A DNA stretch of 64,000 nucleotides from Streptomyces sp. NBC_00569 (GCF_036345255.1 NZ_CP107783.1:3707501-3771500); one strand, 5' to 3'. Shown: positions 35,053 to 45,872, numbered from the stretch's first letter. Made by a program: numbers and translations. The notes: generated by a model not told the origin, from the letters alone.

Positions 35053-35256
35053 GTGCGTAGGACCACCACGTTCACCCTGGCAGCACTCGTCGCAGCGGCC
35101 GTCCTGCCCCTCACACTGGGCCTGGGCGCGACCACCGACGACACTCCGTGGCCCGGCCCACAGGCCGGCACCACCGCTGCCGCGCACAGCACCGTCACAC
35201 CGTTGGACACTCCGTGGCCGGGCCCGGGCTCCAACTCGGCCGAGGGCGCCGCCTAG
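35053..35256 (+). CDS. Small secreted protein with two DTPWPGP repeats
   Basis: 67 residues from GTG 35053 (GCGGGAA upstream). Residues 1-25 are a Sec signal peptide (MRRTTT, then a hydrophobic Leu/Ala stretch). The rest is short and Thr/Gly/Pro-rich and carries DTPWPGP twice (about residues 30-36 and 52-58). The DNA of the copies is nearly identical (18 of 20 bases). The mature part of about 40 residues has no Cys and no enzyme motif. It lies downstream of SARP-box-like repeats and converges on the SARP gene. AfsS, also small and under a SARP, has repeats too, but is not secreted and differs in sequence. Role unknown: signal, wall-associated peptide or precursor are all possible. Confidence 0.75.
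   Translation: MRRTTTFTLAALVAAAVLPLTLGLGATTDDTPWPGPQAGTTAAAHSTVTPLDTPWPGPGSNSAEGAA
35140..35225. repeat. Direct repeat encoding the DTPWPGP motif
   Basis: The 20-base sequences at 35140-35159 (GACACTCCGTGGCCCGGCCC) and 35206-35225 (GACACTCCGTGGCCGGGCCC) are identical at 18 positions, in the same frame and 66 bases (22 codons) apart. This suggests internal duplication in the small secreted protein gene. Confidence 0.85.
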
Positions 35257-35269
35257 TACGACGAAGGCC

Positions 35270-38200
35270 CTAGGGCCTGTCCGGCAGACCGTCGCCCCGG
35301 GTCCGGCCCGGGCCGGCGGTGTTCGTCGGACCGGCCGGTCCACCGGTGCGGCAGACGACACCACCGTGGTCGCCGAGGAGCATGCGGTCCTCGATGGCGA
35401 CCTCCAGCTGAGCGAGTTCCAGGCGCGCCTCGGCCGCGCCGACCCGGTCCATGATCCGCTCGCGGATCGCGATGGCCTCACGCAGCCGGCCCTGGGCGAC
35501 CCCGGTGCGGCCGAGCCGGGCGTTGACCAGTCCGAGTCGGTGCAGGATGCGCGACTCCCCAGCCATGTCCCGGCGCTCGCGGACCTGGCGCAGGATGCCC
35601 GTGAGGATCTCCTCGGCTTCCGTGTAGCGGCCCTGGCGCTGGCGCAGCACGCTGAGTACGTAGCGGACCTGCACCTCCACCCGCTGGCTTCCGGTGGCAC
35701 GGCAGATCGTCAGGGCCTCGGAGAGATGGGCGCCCGCGGCGTCGGCGTTGTCGCGGTCGATCTCCATGCTCGCCATGTGCACGAGGACGCTCGCGGCGCC
35801 GACCGAGTCACCGGCCGAGCGGAACTCCTCGAGTGCGGGCCGGTACTGCGCGAGGGCCGCCTCGTTGTTGCCGCGCCGCTGGTCGAGCAGGGCGAGGTTG
35901 CGCCGGGTCATGGCCTGCCCGTGCACGTCGCCGAGTTCGGCGAAGACGTCGCGGGCCACGGCGAGCCGCTGTCCGGCCGCGGTCAGCTGCGAGCGGCTGA
36001 TGTGCAGGGATCCCAGCGAGCACATGAGGGCGCCGTACCCGCGCCGCGCGCCCGCCTCACGCACGCAGTCGAGGGCCCACAGATGGGTCTGCTCCCAGTC
36101 CTCGAAATAGCAGCGGGCCTCGAAGAGCGAGACGAGGCTGACGGCCAGGTCCCAGCAGGCCTCGGCCTCACCCGCGTCGGCCGCGAGCCGGATCGCCGCA
36201 CACGCGTTGGCGCGCTCGGACTCCAGCCAGCCGAGCGGATCGGCGAGCACACGGTCGAAGTACCCGGCGGGGAACCGCAGGCGCGGCGCCGTACCGTGCA
36301 GGACCGTGAAGTGGCCGCCGTAGATGCGGCGGTGGGCCTCCTCCACCGCGGCCAGCCAGCCGCCGACGACGCGGGCGACCGCCGCGCGCTGCTCCTCGGG
36401 CCCCTCGCTGCGGTCCAGCTCCTCGCGGGCGAACAGACGTATGAGCCCGTTGAGTTTGTAGCGGGGCGACCCCGTCGGGTCGGTCCCCTCGACGTGCAGG
36501 ATCTGCGCGTCGACGAGGAGCTCCAGCAGGTCGGCCGCTCGGGGCAGACCCGTGTCGAGCAGGGCGGCGGCCGTCCAGGCCGGGATCGACGTGCCGTCGA
36601 GGAGGCTGAGGAGCCGCAGCAGACGGCGCGCGTCGTCGTCGAGCCCGTTGTACATCAGGGCGAGGCTGGTCCTGATCGCCAGGTCGCCGTGCGCCAGTTC
36701 GTCCAGGGTGCGGTGCTGGTCGGAGAGGCGTTCCACCATCCAGGCGAGGGACCAGTGCGGGCGGGCGGCGAGGCGCGCGGCGACGATCCGCAGCGCGAGC
36801 GGCAGCCGCCCGACCATGTGCCCGAGGGTCTCCGCCGCGGCCGCCTCGTCGCGTACGCGCTGCGGCCCGATGACCCCTTCGAGCATTTCGAGGACCTCGG
36901 CGTTCTCGAACACGTCGACGTTGAACGCACGGGCCCCGGCGAGCCCGGTGATCCGCGGGCCTCCCGTGATCAGTACGGCGCAACTGGCGCTGCCGGGCAG
37001 CAGCATGCGCAGCTGGCGTTCGCTGCGAACGTTGTCGAGGACGACGAGGACCCGGCGGTCGGCGAGCAGATGCCGGAACATCTCCGCACGCTCGTCCACG
37101 TCGTCCGGCAGCGCTGCGCCGGGCACCCCGAGAGCGCGCAGGAACCGGCCGAGTACGGCGGCGGGGGTCAGCGGCTGGGCGCGGGTGCCGCCGACGTCGC
37201 AGTACAGCTGGCCGTGCGGGAAACGGGCGGCGACACGGTGGGCGACGTGGACGGCGAGGGTGCTCTTGCCCGCGCCCGGCGGCCCGGTCAGTGTCACGAT
37301 GCGGGTGGCCTGGTTGCCGTCGTCGCGCAGGGCCTGGTCGATCCCCTCGATCAGGGCGGCCCGGCCCGTGAACCCGGCCGTGTCGGAGGGCAGTTGGAAC
37401 GGCACCAGCGGCGGGACGGACACCGGTGCCCCGGGGTCGGCGACGCGCTCCGGTGCGGGAGGGGCCGCCGGCTCCGCCTCCCGCGGCGCGGTGACGGGCT
37501 CGGGGGCGGGGTGCAGCGCCGCCTCGCCCGACAGGACGGCGAGTTCCAGCCGCTTGAGTTCGTCGCTCGGTTCGAGTCCGAGCTCCTCGATCGCGAGGAG
37601 CCGTCCGGCGCGGTACGTCTCCAGTGCCTCCGCCTGTCGGCCGGAGCGGTAGAGGGCCAGCATCAGCTGGCCGCGCACGCGTTCGCGCAGCGGGTGCTCG
37701 GCGACGAGCGCGCGCAGCGAGCCGACCAGTCGGCCGGCCCGCCCCGACGCCAACTCGAGGTCCGTGTACGTCTCCAGGGCTACCAGCCGGTTTTCGTCGA
37801 GCTCCGACGCCTTCGACAGCAATTTGCTGCTGACAACTCCGCTCAGGGCACGTCCACGCCAGAGGCCGAGCGCTTCGTCGAGCAATTCGGCGGCGCCCGT
37901 GTTCCCTTCGGCAATCAGGGAGTTGGCCTCGGAGACTTTCTTAGCGAAAACTTGACTGTCGATCTGCTGATCGCCGACCTGGATCACATATCCGGGATCC
38001 CGGGTCACGATCGCGTCGCCTTCACCGATTTCCCCGAGAGCGCTGCGCAGCGAAGAGATGCAGGCCTGTATCTGGGTACGCGCCGTGGATGGCGGAAAAT
38101 CGCCCCACACGGCGGTGATCAGGCTCTCCGCGCTCACGACACGGTTGGCCTCCAGGAGCAGCATGCCCAGGATCACCTGCTGCCTGCCGCGCGCGATGCG

Positions 38201-38275
38201 GCATTCCAGCAGATCGCCGCCGATGACTTCGAGCGGACCGAGAATTCGGTAACTCGCTGTTGTTTCTGCTGTCAC
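35270..38275 (-). CDS. AfsR-like SARP regulator with NB-ARC and TPR domains
   Basis: 1001 residues from GTG 38275 (GGGGGGAG upstream). Residues 8-100 are an OmpR-type winged helix (YRILGPLEV, ANRVVSAESLITAVWGDFPP, YVIQVGDQQID), followed by the bacterial transcriptional activator domain (to about 250). A Pro/Glu linker leads to an NB-ARC ATPase with Walker A GPPGAGKST (331-339) and VLVVLDNV. TPR-like repeats fill about 690-970. This is the AfsR layout; such proteins activate antibiotic genes. Position next to the cluster and to SARP-box repeats at 34961 makes it the likely cluster activator. Its first 150 codons have lower G+C third positions than neighbours. Confidence 0.92.
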   Translation of the reverse strand: MTAETTASYRILGPLEVIGGDLLECRIARGRQQVILGMLLLEANRVVSAESLITAVWGDFPPSTARTQIQACISSLRSALGEIGEGDAIVTRDPGYVIQVGDQQIDSQVFAKKVSEANSLIAEGNTGAAELLDEALGLWRGRALSGVVSSKLLSKASELDENRLVALETYTDLELASGRAGRLVGSLRALVAEHPLRERVRGQLMLALYRSGRQAEALETYRAGRLLAIEELGLEPSDELKRLELAVLSGEAALHPAPEPVTAPREAEPAAPPAPERVADPGAPVSVPPLVPFQLPSDTAGFTGRAALIEGIDQALRDDGNQATRIVTLTGPPGAGKSTLAVHVAHRVAARFPHGQLYCDVGGTRAQPLTPAAVLGRFLRALGVPGAALPDDVDERAEMFRHLLADRRVLVVLDNVRSERQLRMLLPGSASCAVLITGGPRITGLAGARAFNVDVFENAEVLEMLEGVIGPQRVRDEAAAAETLGHMVGRLPLALRIVAARLAARPHWSLAWMVERLSDQHRTLDELAHGDLAIRTSLALMYNGLDDDARRLLRLLSLLDGTSIPAWTAAALLDTGLPRAADLLELLVDAQILHVEGTDPTGSPRYKLNGLIRLFAREELDRSEGPEEQRAAVARVVGGWLAAVEEAHRRIYGGHFTVLHGTAPRLRFPAGYFDRVLADPLGWLESERANACAAIRLAADAGEAEACWDLAVSLVSLFEARCYFEDWEQTHLWALDCVREAGARRGYGALMCSLGSLHISRSQLTAAGQRLAVARDVFAELGDVHGQAMTRRNLALLDQRRGNNEAALAQYRPALEEFRSAGDSVGAASVLVHMASMEIDRDNADAAGAHLSEALTICRATGSQRVEVQVRYVLSVLRQRQGRYTEAEEILTGILRQVRERRDMAGESRILHRLGLVNARLGRTGVAQGRLREAIAIRERIMDRVGAAEARLELAQLEVAIEDRMLLGDHGGVVCRTGGPAGPTNTAGPGRTRGDGLPDRP

Positions 38276-38408
38276 GACGGCTCCCCCCTAAGGAGTGGAC
38301 CGGACGCGGGCGTCCCATCCACCCCCGTCGGCCACCGAATCAATGTGACTATACAGCGGTGATCGCGAGTTGCGAGTCTCCACCGGAGCGCTCGAAACCT
38401 GGTCAGGG

Positions 38409-38490
38409 CATTACGTAAGCGCTCTCACCTGGTATCCACGTGAACTGCGGAAGGGCGGTTCATTTACGTTCAACCAAGCGTTCCGTAATG
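38409..38490. promoter_or_regulatory. Long interrupted inverted repeat upstream of the SARP gene
   Basis: CATTACG-taag-CGCT (38409-38423) is mirrored by AGCG-ttc-CGTAATG (38477-38490), 53 bases between the arms. It lies in the 235-base gap between the SseB-like gene (minus, stop 38511) and the SARP gene (start 38275), where the SARP promoter should be. It may be a pair of operator half sites or a looping site; it is also too far apart for a normal terminator. Confidence 0.4.
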
Positions 38491-38510
38491 TCACTTGAGG
38501 ACCGAACAGT

Positions 38511-39311
38511 TCAGTACGTCCCGTGCGGCGGCGGGTACCCGTAGCCCGCGACGGGGGCGGGCGCGGGCGGGGCCGCGTGGGCCTCGCGGTCGTAGAACGG
38601 GCGGGCGGTGGCGCGCATCCACATGGCGACGGGGTCGTGCTCGTCGGACATCGCGACCGTGGAGACGGGCAGCCCGTCGGGCACGGCGACGACCGACTGC
38701 TGCATCATCGCGCGCACCGCGTCCACGGACACCGGCGACGTGTCGTACACATCGAGGCCGATCGCCAGATAGGGCGCGCCGAGCGTCGGCTGGACCCAGG
38801 CGCGGCGCAGCGAGCGGATCGCGGTGGTGCGGTGCGCGTTCTGCGTCAGCAGGGCGTAGAACTGGGGGATTTCGATGGCGGGGTCGCTCAGCCGCAGGGG
38901 CCCGGCGGGCTGGCGGTCGAGGCCGCCCGCGATCCGGCGCAGGTCGAGCCACGGGATGCCGACGCCGCCGCCCGGCGCGTGCGGGTTGAGCCAGAGACCG
39001 TAGTGGTCGGGGTAGAGCGTGCGGGCCGCGTCGACCCCGCCGACGACCTCGTACGCGCGGCTCCAGCCGGAGGCGGACAACTCCTGGGCCGAGGTGACGC
39101 AGGGGGCGTACGAGGAGCCGTCGACCTCCATGTTCCCGTACTGCGCGTCGGGGGATCCTGCCTGGCCGTGCCAGAGCAGCATCCACACCTGGCCGGCGCC
39201 CGGGTCCGCGAGCGCGTTGAGCAGCGCCTCGTAGGCGTCGTAACGCCCCGGCGTCACCTGGCGCAGCATGTGCTCGACCTGACCGGCCGCGGCCGTGCCC
39301 GACGCACTCAC
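38511..39311 (-). CDS. SseB-like protein (enhanced serine sensitivity family), first of two
   Basis: 266 residues from GTG 39311 (GAAGGGG 9 bases upstream). The N-terminal half resembles the SseB N-terminal domain (VEHMLRQVTPGRYDAYEALLNALADP, YAPCVTSAQELSA) and the second half the C-terminal domain (GLDVYDTSPVSVDAVRAMMQQS, then WMRATARPFYDREAH). A Pro/Ala/Tyr tail ends it. SseB was named for a serine-sensitivity effect of overexpression in E. coli; in Streptomyces these are mostly described as type VII or unknown-role proteins. A paralogue follows upstream; glycine/serine genes lie close by. Molecular role unknown. Confidence 0.75.
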   Translation of the reverse strand: MSASGTAAAGQVEHMLRQVTPGRYDAYEALLNALADPGAGQVWMLLWHGQAGSPDAQYGNMEVDGSSYAPCVTSAQELSASGWSRAYEVVGGVDAARTLYPDHYGLWLNPHAPGGGVGIPWLDLRRIAGGLDRQPAGPLRLSDPAIEIPQFYALLTQNAHRTTAIRSLRRAWVQPTLGAPYLAIGLDVYDTSPVSVDAVRAMMQQSVVAVPDGLPVSTVAMSDEHDPVAMWMRATARPFYDREAHAAPPAPAPVAGYGYPPPHGTY

Positions 39312-39480
39312 CCGTAACCGCCCCTTCGTGACGTACCCGACGTTTTCGACCCGCTCCCCGTGGCGGGACCGCCCAGACAGGTCATGAAACCAGCTTAAGC
39401 GGCGATCCTGACACCGACTTGACGTACGCGCGGTCGACCGCTTTTCCGTGTTCTCCCGAACGGGGACCGGCGCCCGGCTT

Positions 39481-40248
39481 TCAGTGACCCTGCGTGTAGA
39501 ACGGCCGCAGCGTGGCGCGCATCCAGTCACCGACGGGGTCCTGGGTGATGTCGAGCAGGACGAGGTTCACCGGCCAGGGCGCCGGAACCCGGCCCAGGGC
39601 GCGGCCCAGGGCGTCCATGGGCAGGTTGCGCGCGGGGCCCTCCCACTGCGACAGCTCGACGCCGACGAAGAGGACGGGGTCGCCGCCCTCGACGCTGGCG
39701 AGGCAGCGGCGGGCGGTGAGGACGACACCGGCCGCCTCGAACTCCTCACGCACGGCGGCCAGGAAGTCGACCGGGTCGTTCTGCCAGTCGGGCTCGTAGA
39801 GGCTGACCCGGCCGCCCGAGGCGGGCCCGTCCAGCGGCGTACGGCCGGACCTGCACAGCTCGGCGACGGCGGGCGGGGGCAGCGGGACGCCGACGGCGCC
39901 GTCCGGGTTCACCGCGATGCCGACCTGCGGGGGCAGCCCGCGCGCGAACTCGACGGCCGGCGCGACCGTGCAGCCCATCCGGTCGCCGACGACCGCGAGG
40001 AACTGCTCCTCCGAGCTGAAGACGGGCACATAGGCCTGGCCCTCGATCTCCAGCGTCGGCAGGTCGAGGTTCGGGCTGCCGGGCCCGCCGCCCTGGGGCA
40101 GCGGTATCCACACCTGACTGCGCCCGAGGACCTCGACGATCCGGCCGCCCGCCGAGTCGACCCCGAGGGAGGCGGCGAGCACCTCCTCCAGCTCGTTGGC
40201 CGGCCACCCGCCGTACGGATGTGCATGAGCCTGCGCCGGAATGTCCAT
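39481..40248 (-). CDS. SseB-like protein, second paralogue
   Basis: 255 residues from ATG 40248. Same architecture as the neighbour: WPANELEEVLAASLGVD, LEIEGQAYVPVFSSEEQFLAVVGDRM, then VLFVGVELSQWEG and the shared ending GDWMRATLRPFYTQGH, matching WMRATARPFYDREAH in the other copy. The two genes lie in tandem 169 bases apart, so a local duplication is likely, though the proteins have diverged widely. Function unknown; the link with serine is only by family name and by the nearby glyA and sdaA genes. Confidence 0.75.
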   Translation of the reverse strand: MDIPAQAHAHPYGGWPANELEEVLAASLGVDSAGGRIVEVLGRSQVWIPLPQGGGPGSPNLDLPTLEIEGQAYVPVFSSEEQFLAVVGDRMGCTVAPAVEFARGLPPQVGIAVNPDGAVGVPLPPPAVAELCRSGRTPLDGPASGGRVSLYEPDWQNDPVDFLAAVREEFEAAGVVLTARRCLASVEGGDPVLFVGVELSQWEGPARNLPMDALGRALGRVPAPWPVNLVLLDITQDPVGDWMRATLRPFYTQGH

Positions 40249-40354
40249 GTGCCTACCACCCGCTCTGGAACCGCTCTGTCTGCGGCCGAACCCTAGCGCG
40301 TGCGGATGACACGACACCCTCCGTATCCGCACACTCACAGGAGGTCGCGGGGCG

Positions 40355-41026
40355 TCAACCGCCCTCGAAGGCGATCCCGTTCAGCACGTCCGTCGCGTCC
40401 CGGTCGAGCAGCACCGCGGACGCGCAGCCCCACGGCAGGTCACCGCGCTCGGCCGACTCCACCAGACCCGCGACCGCGCGGCGGTGCCGGGCGAACGCGT
40501 AGCGCGAGACCCCACGGCCGCGGTCCCGCTGGCCCGCGAGCGCCGTGTCGGCGTCGACGTCGAGCAGCATCAGATGCAGGTCCGCGCCACGGCGCCCGGC
40601 CTCCCTGGCCAGCCAGCGCCGGACCCAGGCCTGCGTCCCGCAGTCGTGCAGGACGACGCTGCCTCCCGAGCGCAGGGCCCGTCGCAGTCCGGCGAAGTGC
40701 GCGAGCCGCACGAGCGGGCGGTACACGGCGTACGGGAGGAGCCGGGGCAGCCGGGCGGCCCAGCGGTCACGGGCGTCCTGCGAGTCGATGCGCACGGCTC
40801 CCCCGGCGCCGACCACACGGCGCATCAGCGTGGACTTGCCGCTGCCCGGGAGCCCCGAGACCACGATCAGGTCACCCCGCGCGAAGCCGAGGCGCCTCGG
40901 CGTGCGGCCGCCTCTGCCGCGCAGATCCCTGACGACCGGACCGCGCCCCGTCACCGACCTCGGGCGGGGCATCGCGCGCTGTCCGACCCCTGCCGCCGCG
41001 TACGCACCCGCCGCTGCCTTGTGCAC
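40355..41026 (-). CDS. P-loop AAA-type kinase-like protein
   Basis: 223 residues from GTG 41026, with GGGAGG about 9 bases upstream. A Walker A motif GLPGSGKST lies at about 48-56, followed by RIDSQDARDRW and, later, LMLLDVDADTALAGQRDRGRGVSRYAFARHRRA, the lid-like Arg-rich stretch of small-molecule or nucleoside kinases in the zeta-toxin/Cmk-like group. It probably phosphorylates a small molecule; the substrate is not evident. The basic N-terminus (about 1-40) is unique. It lies divergent to the glycine riboswitch and gcvT. Confidence 0.7.
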   Translation of the reverse strand: MHKAAAGAYAAAGVGQRAMPRPRSVTGRGPVVRDLRGRGGRTPRRLGFARGDLIVVSGLPGSGKSTLMRRVVGAGGAVRIDSQDARDRWAARLPRLLPYAVYRPLVRLAHFAGLRRALRSGGSVVLHDCGTQAWVRRWLAREAGRRGADLHLMLLDVDADTALAGQRDRGRGVSRYAFARHRRAVAGLVESAERGDLPWGCASAVLLDRDATDVLNGIAFEGG

Positions 41027-41173
41027 CGTGATCGTCCTCCCCGTTCCGGTCACGCCACCCTTGCCCGTCAAGTGTAAAGAGACGGTAATGCCGTACAAGT
41101 GGTTTCCCCGAACGGTCGGCATGCAATGATGTGCGCGCCAAGAGCACGACCAACTGCATACCGGCCGCTTGAA

Positions 41174-41384
41174 TCCGCGCGGGAGAGCTCCCCGGACGCC
41201 TACGCGTCCCCGGGGGCGCCGAAGGAGCAAGTTCCTCCCTTGAATCTCTCAGGCCCCGTACCGCGCGGGCGAGGCATATCTGAAAAGCGGGCGGCCCCTG
41301 GCCGCTCCACCCAAGGTGCAAGCCGCGACCACCTGTACGTGTGGCGCCGGCGAACCTCTCAGGTTCCGATGACAGATGGGGAGG
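41174..41384 (+). promoter_or_regulatory. Tandem glycine riboswitch upstream of gcvT
   Basis: The 406-base gap 41027-41432 holds the hallmark glycine aptamer core twice. First: GCGGGAGAGCTCC near 41178, GGGCGCCGAAGGAGCAA near 41213 and AATCTCTCAGGC near 41242. Second: CCAAGGTGCAAGCC near 41312, GCGCCGGCGAACCTCTCAGG near 41344 and GATGACAGATGGGGA at 41369-41383. Both aptamers end about 50 bases before the gcvT start. This RNA binds glycine and switches glycine cleavage genes on; high confidence from motifs. The promoter should lie before 41174 but is not resolved. Confidence 0.92.
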
Positions 41385-41432
41385 AAGACCATCGCCCTCG
41401 TCTGTCATGCCTGGGATCCTGGAGCACCACTC

Positions 41433-42572
41433 ATGAGCAACGCCCCCCGTAAGACCGCCCTCGACGCCCTGCACCGCTCGCTGGGCGCGACGATGACCGA
41501 CTTCGCGGGCTGGGACATGCCGCTGCGGTACGGCAGCGAGCGCGACGAGCACATCGCGGTCCGCACCAAGGCGGGCCTGTTCGACCTCTCGCACATGGGC
41601 GAGATCACCGTCACCGGGCCGCAGGCCGTCGACCTCCTCGACTACGCCCTCGTCGGCAACATGTCCACGATCGGCCCCGGCCGCGCCCGCTACACCATGA
41701 TCTGCCAGGAGGACGGCGGGATCGTCGACGACCTGATCGTCTACCGCCTGGGCGAGCAGGAGGCCGGTCTTCCTGAGTACATGGTCGTCGCCAACGCGGG
41801 CAACGCGCAGATCGTCCTCGACGCGATCACCGAGCGCGCCGAGGGCTTCGACGCCGAGGTCCGCGACGACCGCGACGCCTACGCGCTGATCGCCGTCCAG
41901 GGCCCCGAGTCCCCCGGCATCCTGAAGTCCCTCACGGACGCCGACCTGGACGGTCTCAAGTACTACGCGGGCCTGCCCGGCACCGTCGCCGGCGTCCCGG
42001 CCCTCATCGCCCGCACCGGCTACACCGGCGAGGACGGCTTCGAGCTGTTCGTCGCCCCGGAGCACGCCGAGAAGCTGTGGCAGGCACTGACCGACGCGGG
42101 CGCGCCGGTCGGGCTCGTCCCCGCCGGCCTCTCCTGCCGCGACACGCTGCGCCTGGAGGCCGGCATGCCGCTGTACGGGCACGAGCTGACGACGGCGCTG
42201 ACCCCGTTCGACGCCGGTCTCGGCCGCGTCGTGAAGTTCGAGAAGACGGGCAACGAGGGCCGCTTCGTGGGCCGCGAGGCGCTCGAGGCCGCCGCCGAGC
42301 GCGCCGAGACCGCCCCGCCGCGCAAGCTCGTCGGCCTGATCGCCGAGGGCCGCCGGGTGCCGCGCGCCGGGATGTCCGTGGTCGCCGACGGCCAGGTGAT
42401 CGGCGAGGTCACCTCCGGCGCCCCCTCCCCCACCCTCGGCAAGCCGATCGCCATCGCCTACGTCGACGCGACGCACGCCGCCCCCGGCACCGAGGGCGTC
42501 GGCGTGGACATCCGCGGCGCCCACGAGCCGTACGAGGTCGTGGCGCTGCCGTTCTACAAGCGCCAGAAGTAG
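41433..42572 (+). CDS. gcvT: Glycine cleavage system aminomethyltransferase (T protein)
   Basis: 379 residues from ATG 41433 (GGAG about 9 bases upstream). It transfers the methylene group of glycine from lipoylated H protein to tetrahydrofolate. Typical features: [33 protein letters not shown] at the N-terminus, FDLSHMGEI, the folate-binding stretch NRY-equivalent [26 protein letters not shown] (broken here for length), and [21 protein letters not shown] at the C-terminus. It follows the glycine riboswitch and starts the operon gcvT-gcvH-glyA. The P protein is not in this window. Confidence 0.97.
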   Translation: MSNAPRKTALDALHRSLGATMTDFAGWDMPLRYGSERDEHIAVRTKAGLFDLSHMGEITVTGPQAVDLLDYALVGNMSTIGPGRARYTMICQEDGGIVDDLIVYRLGEQEAGLPEYMVVANAGNAQIVLDAITERAEGFDAEVRDDRDAYALIAVQGPESPGILKSLTDADLDGLKYYAGLPGTVAGVPALIARTGYTGEDGFELFVAPEHAEKLWQALTDAGAPVGLVPAGLSCRDTLRLEAGMPLYGHELTTALTPFDAGLGRVVKFEKTGNEGRFVGREALEAAAERAETAPPRKLVGLIAEGRRVPRAGMSVVADGQVIGEVTSGAPSPTLGKPIAIAYVDATHAAPGTEGVGVDIRGAHEPYEVVALPFYKRQK

Positions 42573-42663
42573 CCCGTCCGGTCCTCACGGGGGCGCGGGA
42601 AGTAACCCAGCGCACACCCCCCTCGTTCCGCAGCACCCCTTCGCGTACAGGAGAATTCAGATC

Positions 42664-43047
42664 ATGAGCAACCCCCAGCAGCTGCGCTACAGCAAGGAGC
42701 ACGAGTGGCTGTCGGGCGCCGAGGACGGCGTCTCGACGGTCGGCATCACCGAGTTCGCGGCCAACGCGCTCGGCGATGTCGTCTACGCCCAGCTCCCCGA
42801 GGTCGGTGACACGGTGACCGCGGGCGAGACCTGCGGCGAACTCGAGTCGACGAAGTCCGTCAGCGACCTGTACTCCCCGGTCACCGGCGAGGTCGTCGAG
42901 GCCAACCAGGATGTCGTGGACGACCCGGCGCTGGTGAACTCCGCTCCGTTCGAGGGCGGCTGGCTGTTCAAGGTCCGCATCTCGGACGAGCCGAAGGACC
43001 TGCTCTCCGCGGACGAGTACGACGCGTTCTCCGGCTCCGGCAACTAG
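42664..43047 (+). CDS. gcvH: Glycine cleavage system H protein
   Basis: 127 residues from ATG 42664 (AGGAGA about 10 bases upstream). It carries lipoic acid on Lys in the segment [20 protein letters not shown] (about 57-76; the Lys of STKS is the lipoylation site) and shuttles the aminomethyl group between P, T and L proteins. The C-terminal [14 protein letters not shown] is standard. Second gene of the riboswitch-controlled operon, 91 bases after gcvT. Confidence 0.97.
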   Translation: MSNPQQLRYSKEHEWLSGAEDGVSTVGITEFAANALGDVVYAQLPEVGDTVTAGETCGELESTKSVSDLYSPVTGEVVEANQDVVDDPALVNSAPFEGGWLFKVRISDEPKDLLSADEYDAFSGSGN

Positions 43048-43060
43048 GGACACCACGACC

Positions 43061-44335
43061 ATGTCGCTCATGAACACCCCCCTGCACGAGCTCGACCCGG
43101 ACGTCGCCGCCGCGGTCGACGCCGAACTGCAGCGCCAGCAGTCCACCCTCGAGATGATCGCGTCGGAGAACTTCGCTCCGGTCGCCGTCATGGAGGCGCA
43201 GGGCTCGGTCCTGACCAACAAGTACGCCGAGGGCTACCCCGGCCGGCGCTACTACGGCGGCTGCGAGCACGTCGACGTCACCGAGCAGATCGCCATCGAC
43301 CGGGTCAAGGACCTCTTCGGCGCCGAGTACGCCAACGTCCAGCCCCACTCCGGCGCCTCCGCCAACCAGGCCGCCCTCTTCGCGCTCGCCAAGCCCGGCG
43401 ACACGATCCTGGGCCTGGACCTGGCGCACGGCGGCCACCTCACCCACGGCATGCGCCTGAACTTCTCCGGCAAGCAGTTCGACGTCGTGGCCTACCACGT
43501 CGACGAGGCCGGTCTGGTGGACATGGCCGAGGTCGAGCGCCTCGCCAAGGAGCACCGCCCCAAGGTCATCATCGCGGGCTGGTCCGCCTACCCGCGCCAG
43601 CTGGACTTCGCCGCGTTCCGCCGCATCGCGGACGAGACCGGCGCCTTCCTGTGGGTCGACATGGCCCACTTCGCCGGCCTCGTCGCGGCCGGGCTGCACC
43701 CGAACCCGGTCGAGTACGCCGACGTGGTCACCTCCACCACGCACAAGACCCTCGGCGGGCCGCGCGGCGGGATCATCCTCGCGAAGAAGGACTTCGCGAA
43801 GAAGCTGAACTCCTCCGTCTTCCCCGGCTTCCAGGGCGGCCCCCTGGAGCACGTGATCGCCGCCAAGGCCGTCTCCTTCAAGGTCGCCGCGAGCGAGGAC
43901 TTCAAGGAGCGCCAGCAGCGCACCATCGAGGGCGCCCAGATCCTCGCCGCCCGCCTGACCTCGGACGACGCGCGCGCCGTGGGCGTGAACGTGCTGTCCG
44001 GCGGCACGGATGTGCACCTGGTCCTGGTCGACCTGCGCGAGTCCGAGCTCGACGGTCAGCAGGCCGAGGACCGTCTCCACGAGGTCGGCATCACCGTCAA
44101 CCGCAACGCGGTCCCGAACGACCCGCGCCCGCCGATGGTCACCTCCGGCCTGCGGATCGGCACCCCGGCCCTGGCCACCCGTGGCTTCCAGGCCGAGGAC
44201 TTCACCGAGGTCGCCGACATCATCGCCGAAGCGCTGAAGGCCCCCGCTCCGTTCGGGGACGCTGAGGCGGCTCCTCTCAAGGCCCGCGTCACGGCTCTCG
44301 CCGACAAGTACCCCCTGTACCCCGGCCTGAAGTAG
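43061..44335 (+). CDS. glyA: Serine hydroxymethyltransferase
   Basis: 424 residues. Converts serine and tetrahydrofolate to glycine and methylene-THF using pyridoxal phosphate. Visible: [26 protein letters not shown], the PLP-lysine motif [12 protein letters not shown], and [12 protein letters not shown]. It starts 13 bases after gcvH and may use ATG 43061 or 43070. In this operon it would handle the glycine-to-serine exchange that balances the cleavage system. Confidence 0.97.
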   Translation: MSLMNTPLHELDPDVAAAVDAELQRQQSTLEMIASENFAPVAVMEAQGSVLTNKYAEGYPGRRYYGGCEHVDVTEQIAIDRVKDLFGAEYANVQPHSGASANQAALFALAKPGDTILGLDLAHGGHLTHGMRLNFSGKQFDVVAYHVDEAGLVDMAEVERLAKEHRPKVIIAGWSAYPRQLDFAAFRRIADETGAFLWVDMAHFAGLVAAGLHPNPVEYADVVTSTTHKTLGGPRGGIILAKKDFAKKLNSSVFPGFQGGPLEHVIAAKAVSFKVAASEDFKERQQRTIEGAQILAARLTSDDARAVGVNVLSGGTDVHLVLVDLRESELDGQQAEDRLHEVGITVNRNAVPNDPRPPMVTSGLRIGTPALATRGFQAEDFTEVADIIAEALKAPAPFGDAEAAPLKARVTALADKYPLYPGLK

Positions 44336-44361
44336 TTTCGTACGCATTTGTACGTATGAAA
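44336..44361. promoter_or_regulatory. Imperfect palindrome between glyA and sdaA
   Basis: TTTCGTACG (44336-44344) and CGTATGAAA (44353-44361) form an inverted repeat with 8 of 9 positions paired and an 8-base centre. It begins directly after the glyA stop, 126 bases before the sdaA start. It could be an operator, or a weak terminator of the gcv-glyA transcript; the AT-rich character argues for a binding site. Confidence 0.35.
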
Positions 44362-44486
44362 TTTCGGGGCACCGCGCACACTGGACAGTGAGAGCGGTGC
44401 CCCGCCCCATGCACCGCCCCCGTATGAACCTGCGCACCACCCGGCGGACAACGGCGTCCGCCGAAACCCCACCTAGGAGTTACCCC

Positions 44487-45872
<1,386 letters not shown>

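Noticed and set aside
35053..35256. Identity of the small secreted peptide as AfsS
   Set aside because: AfsS is about the same size and lies near AfsR, but it is not secreted and its repeats differ. Only the genetic arrangement is similar.
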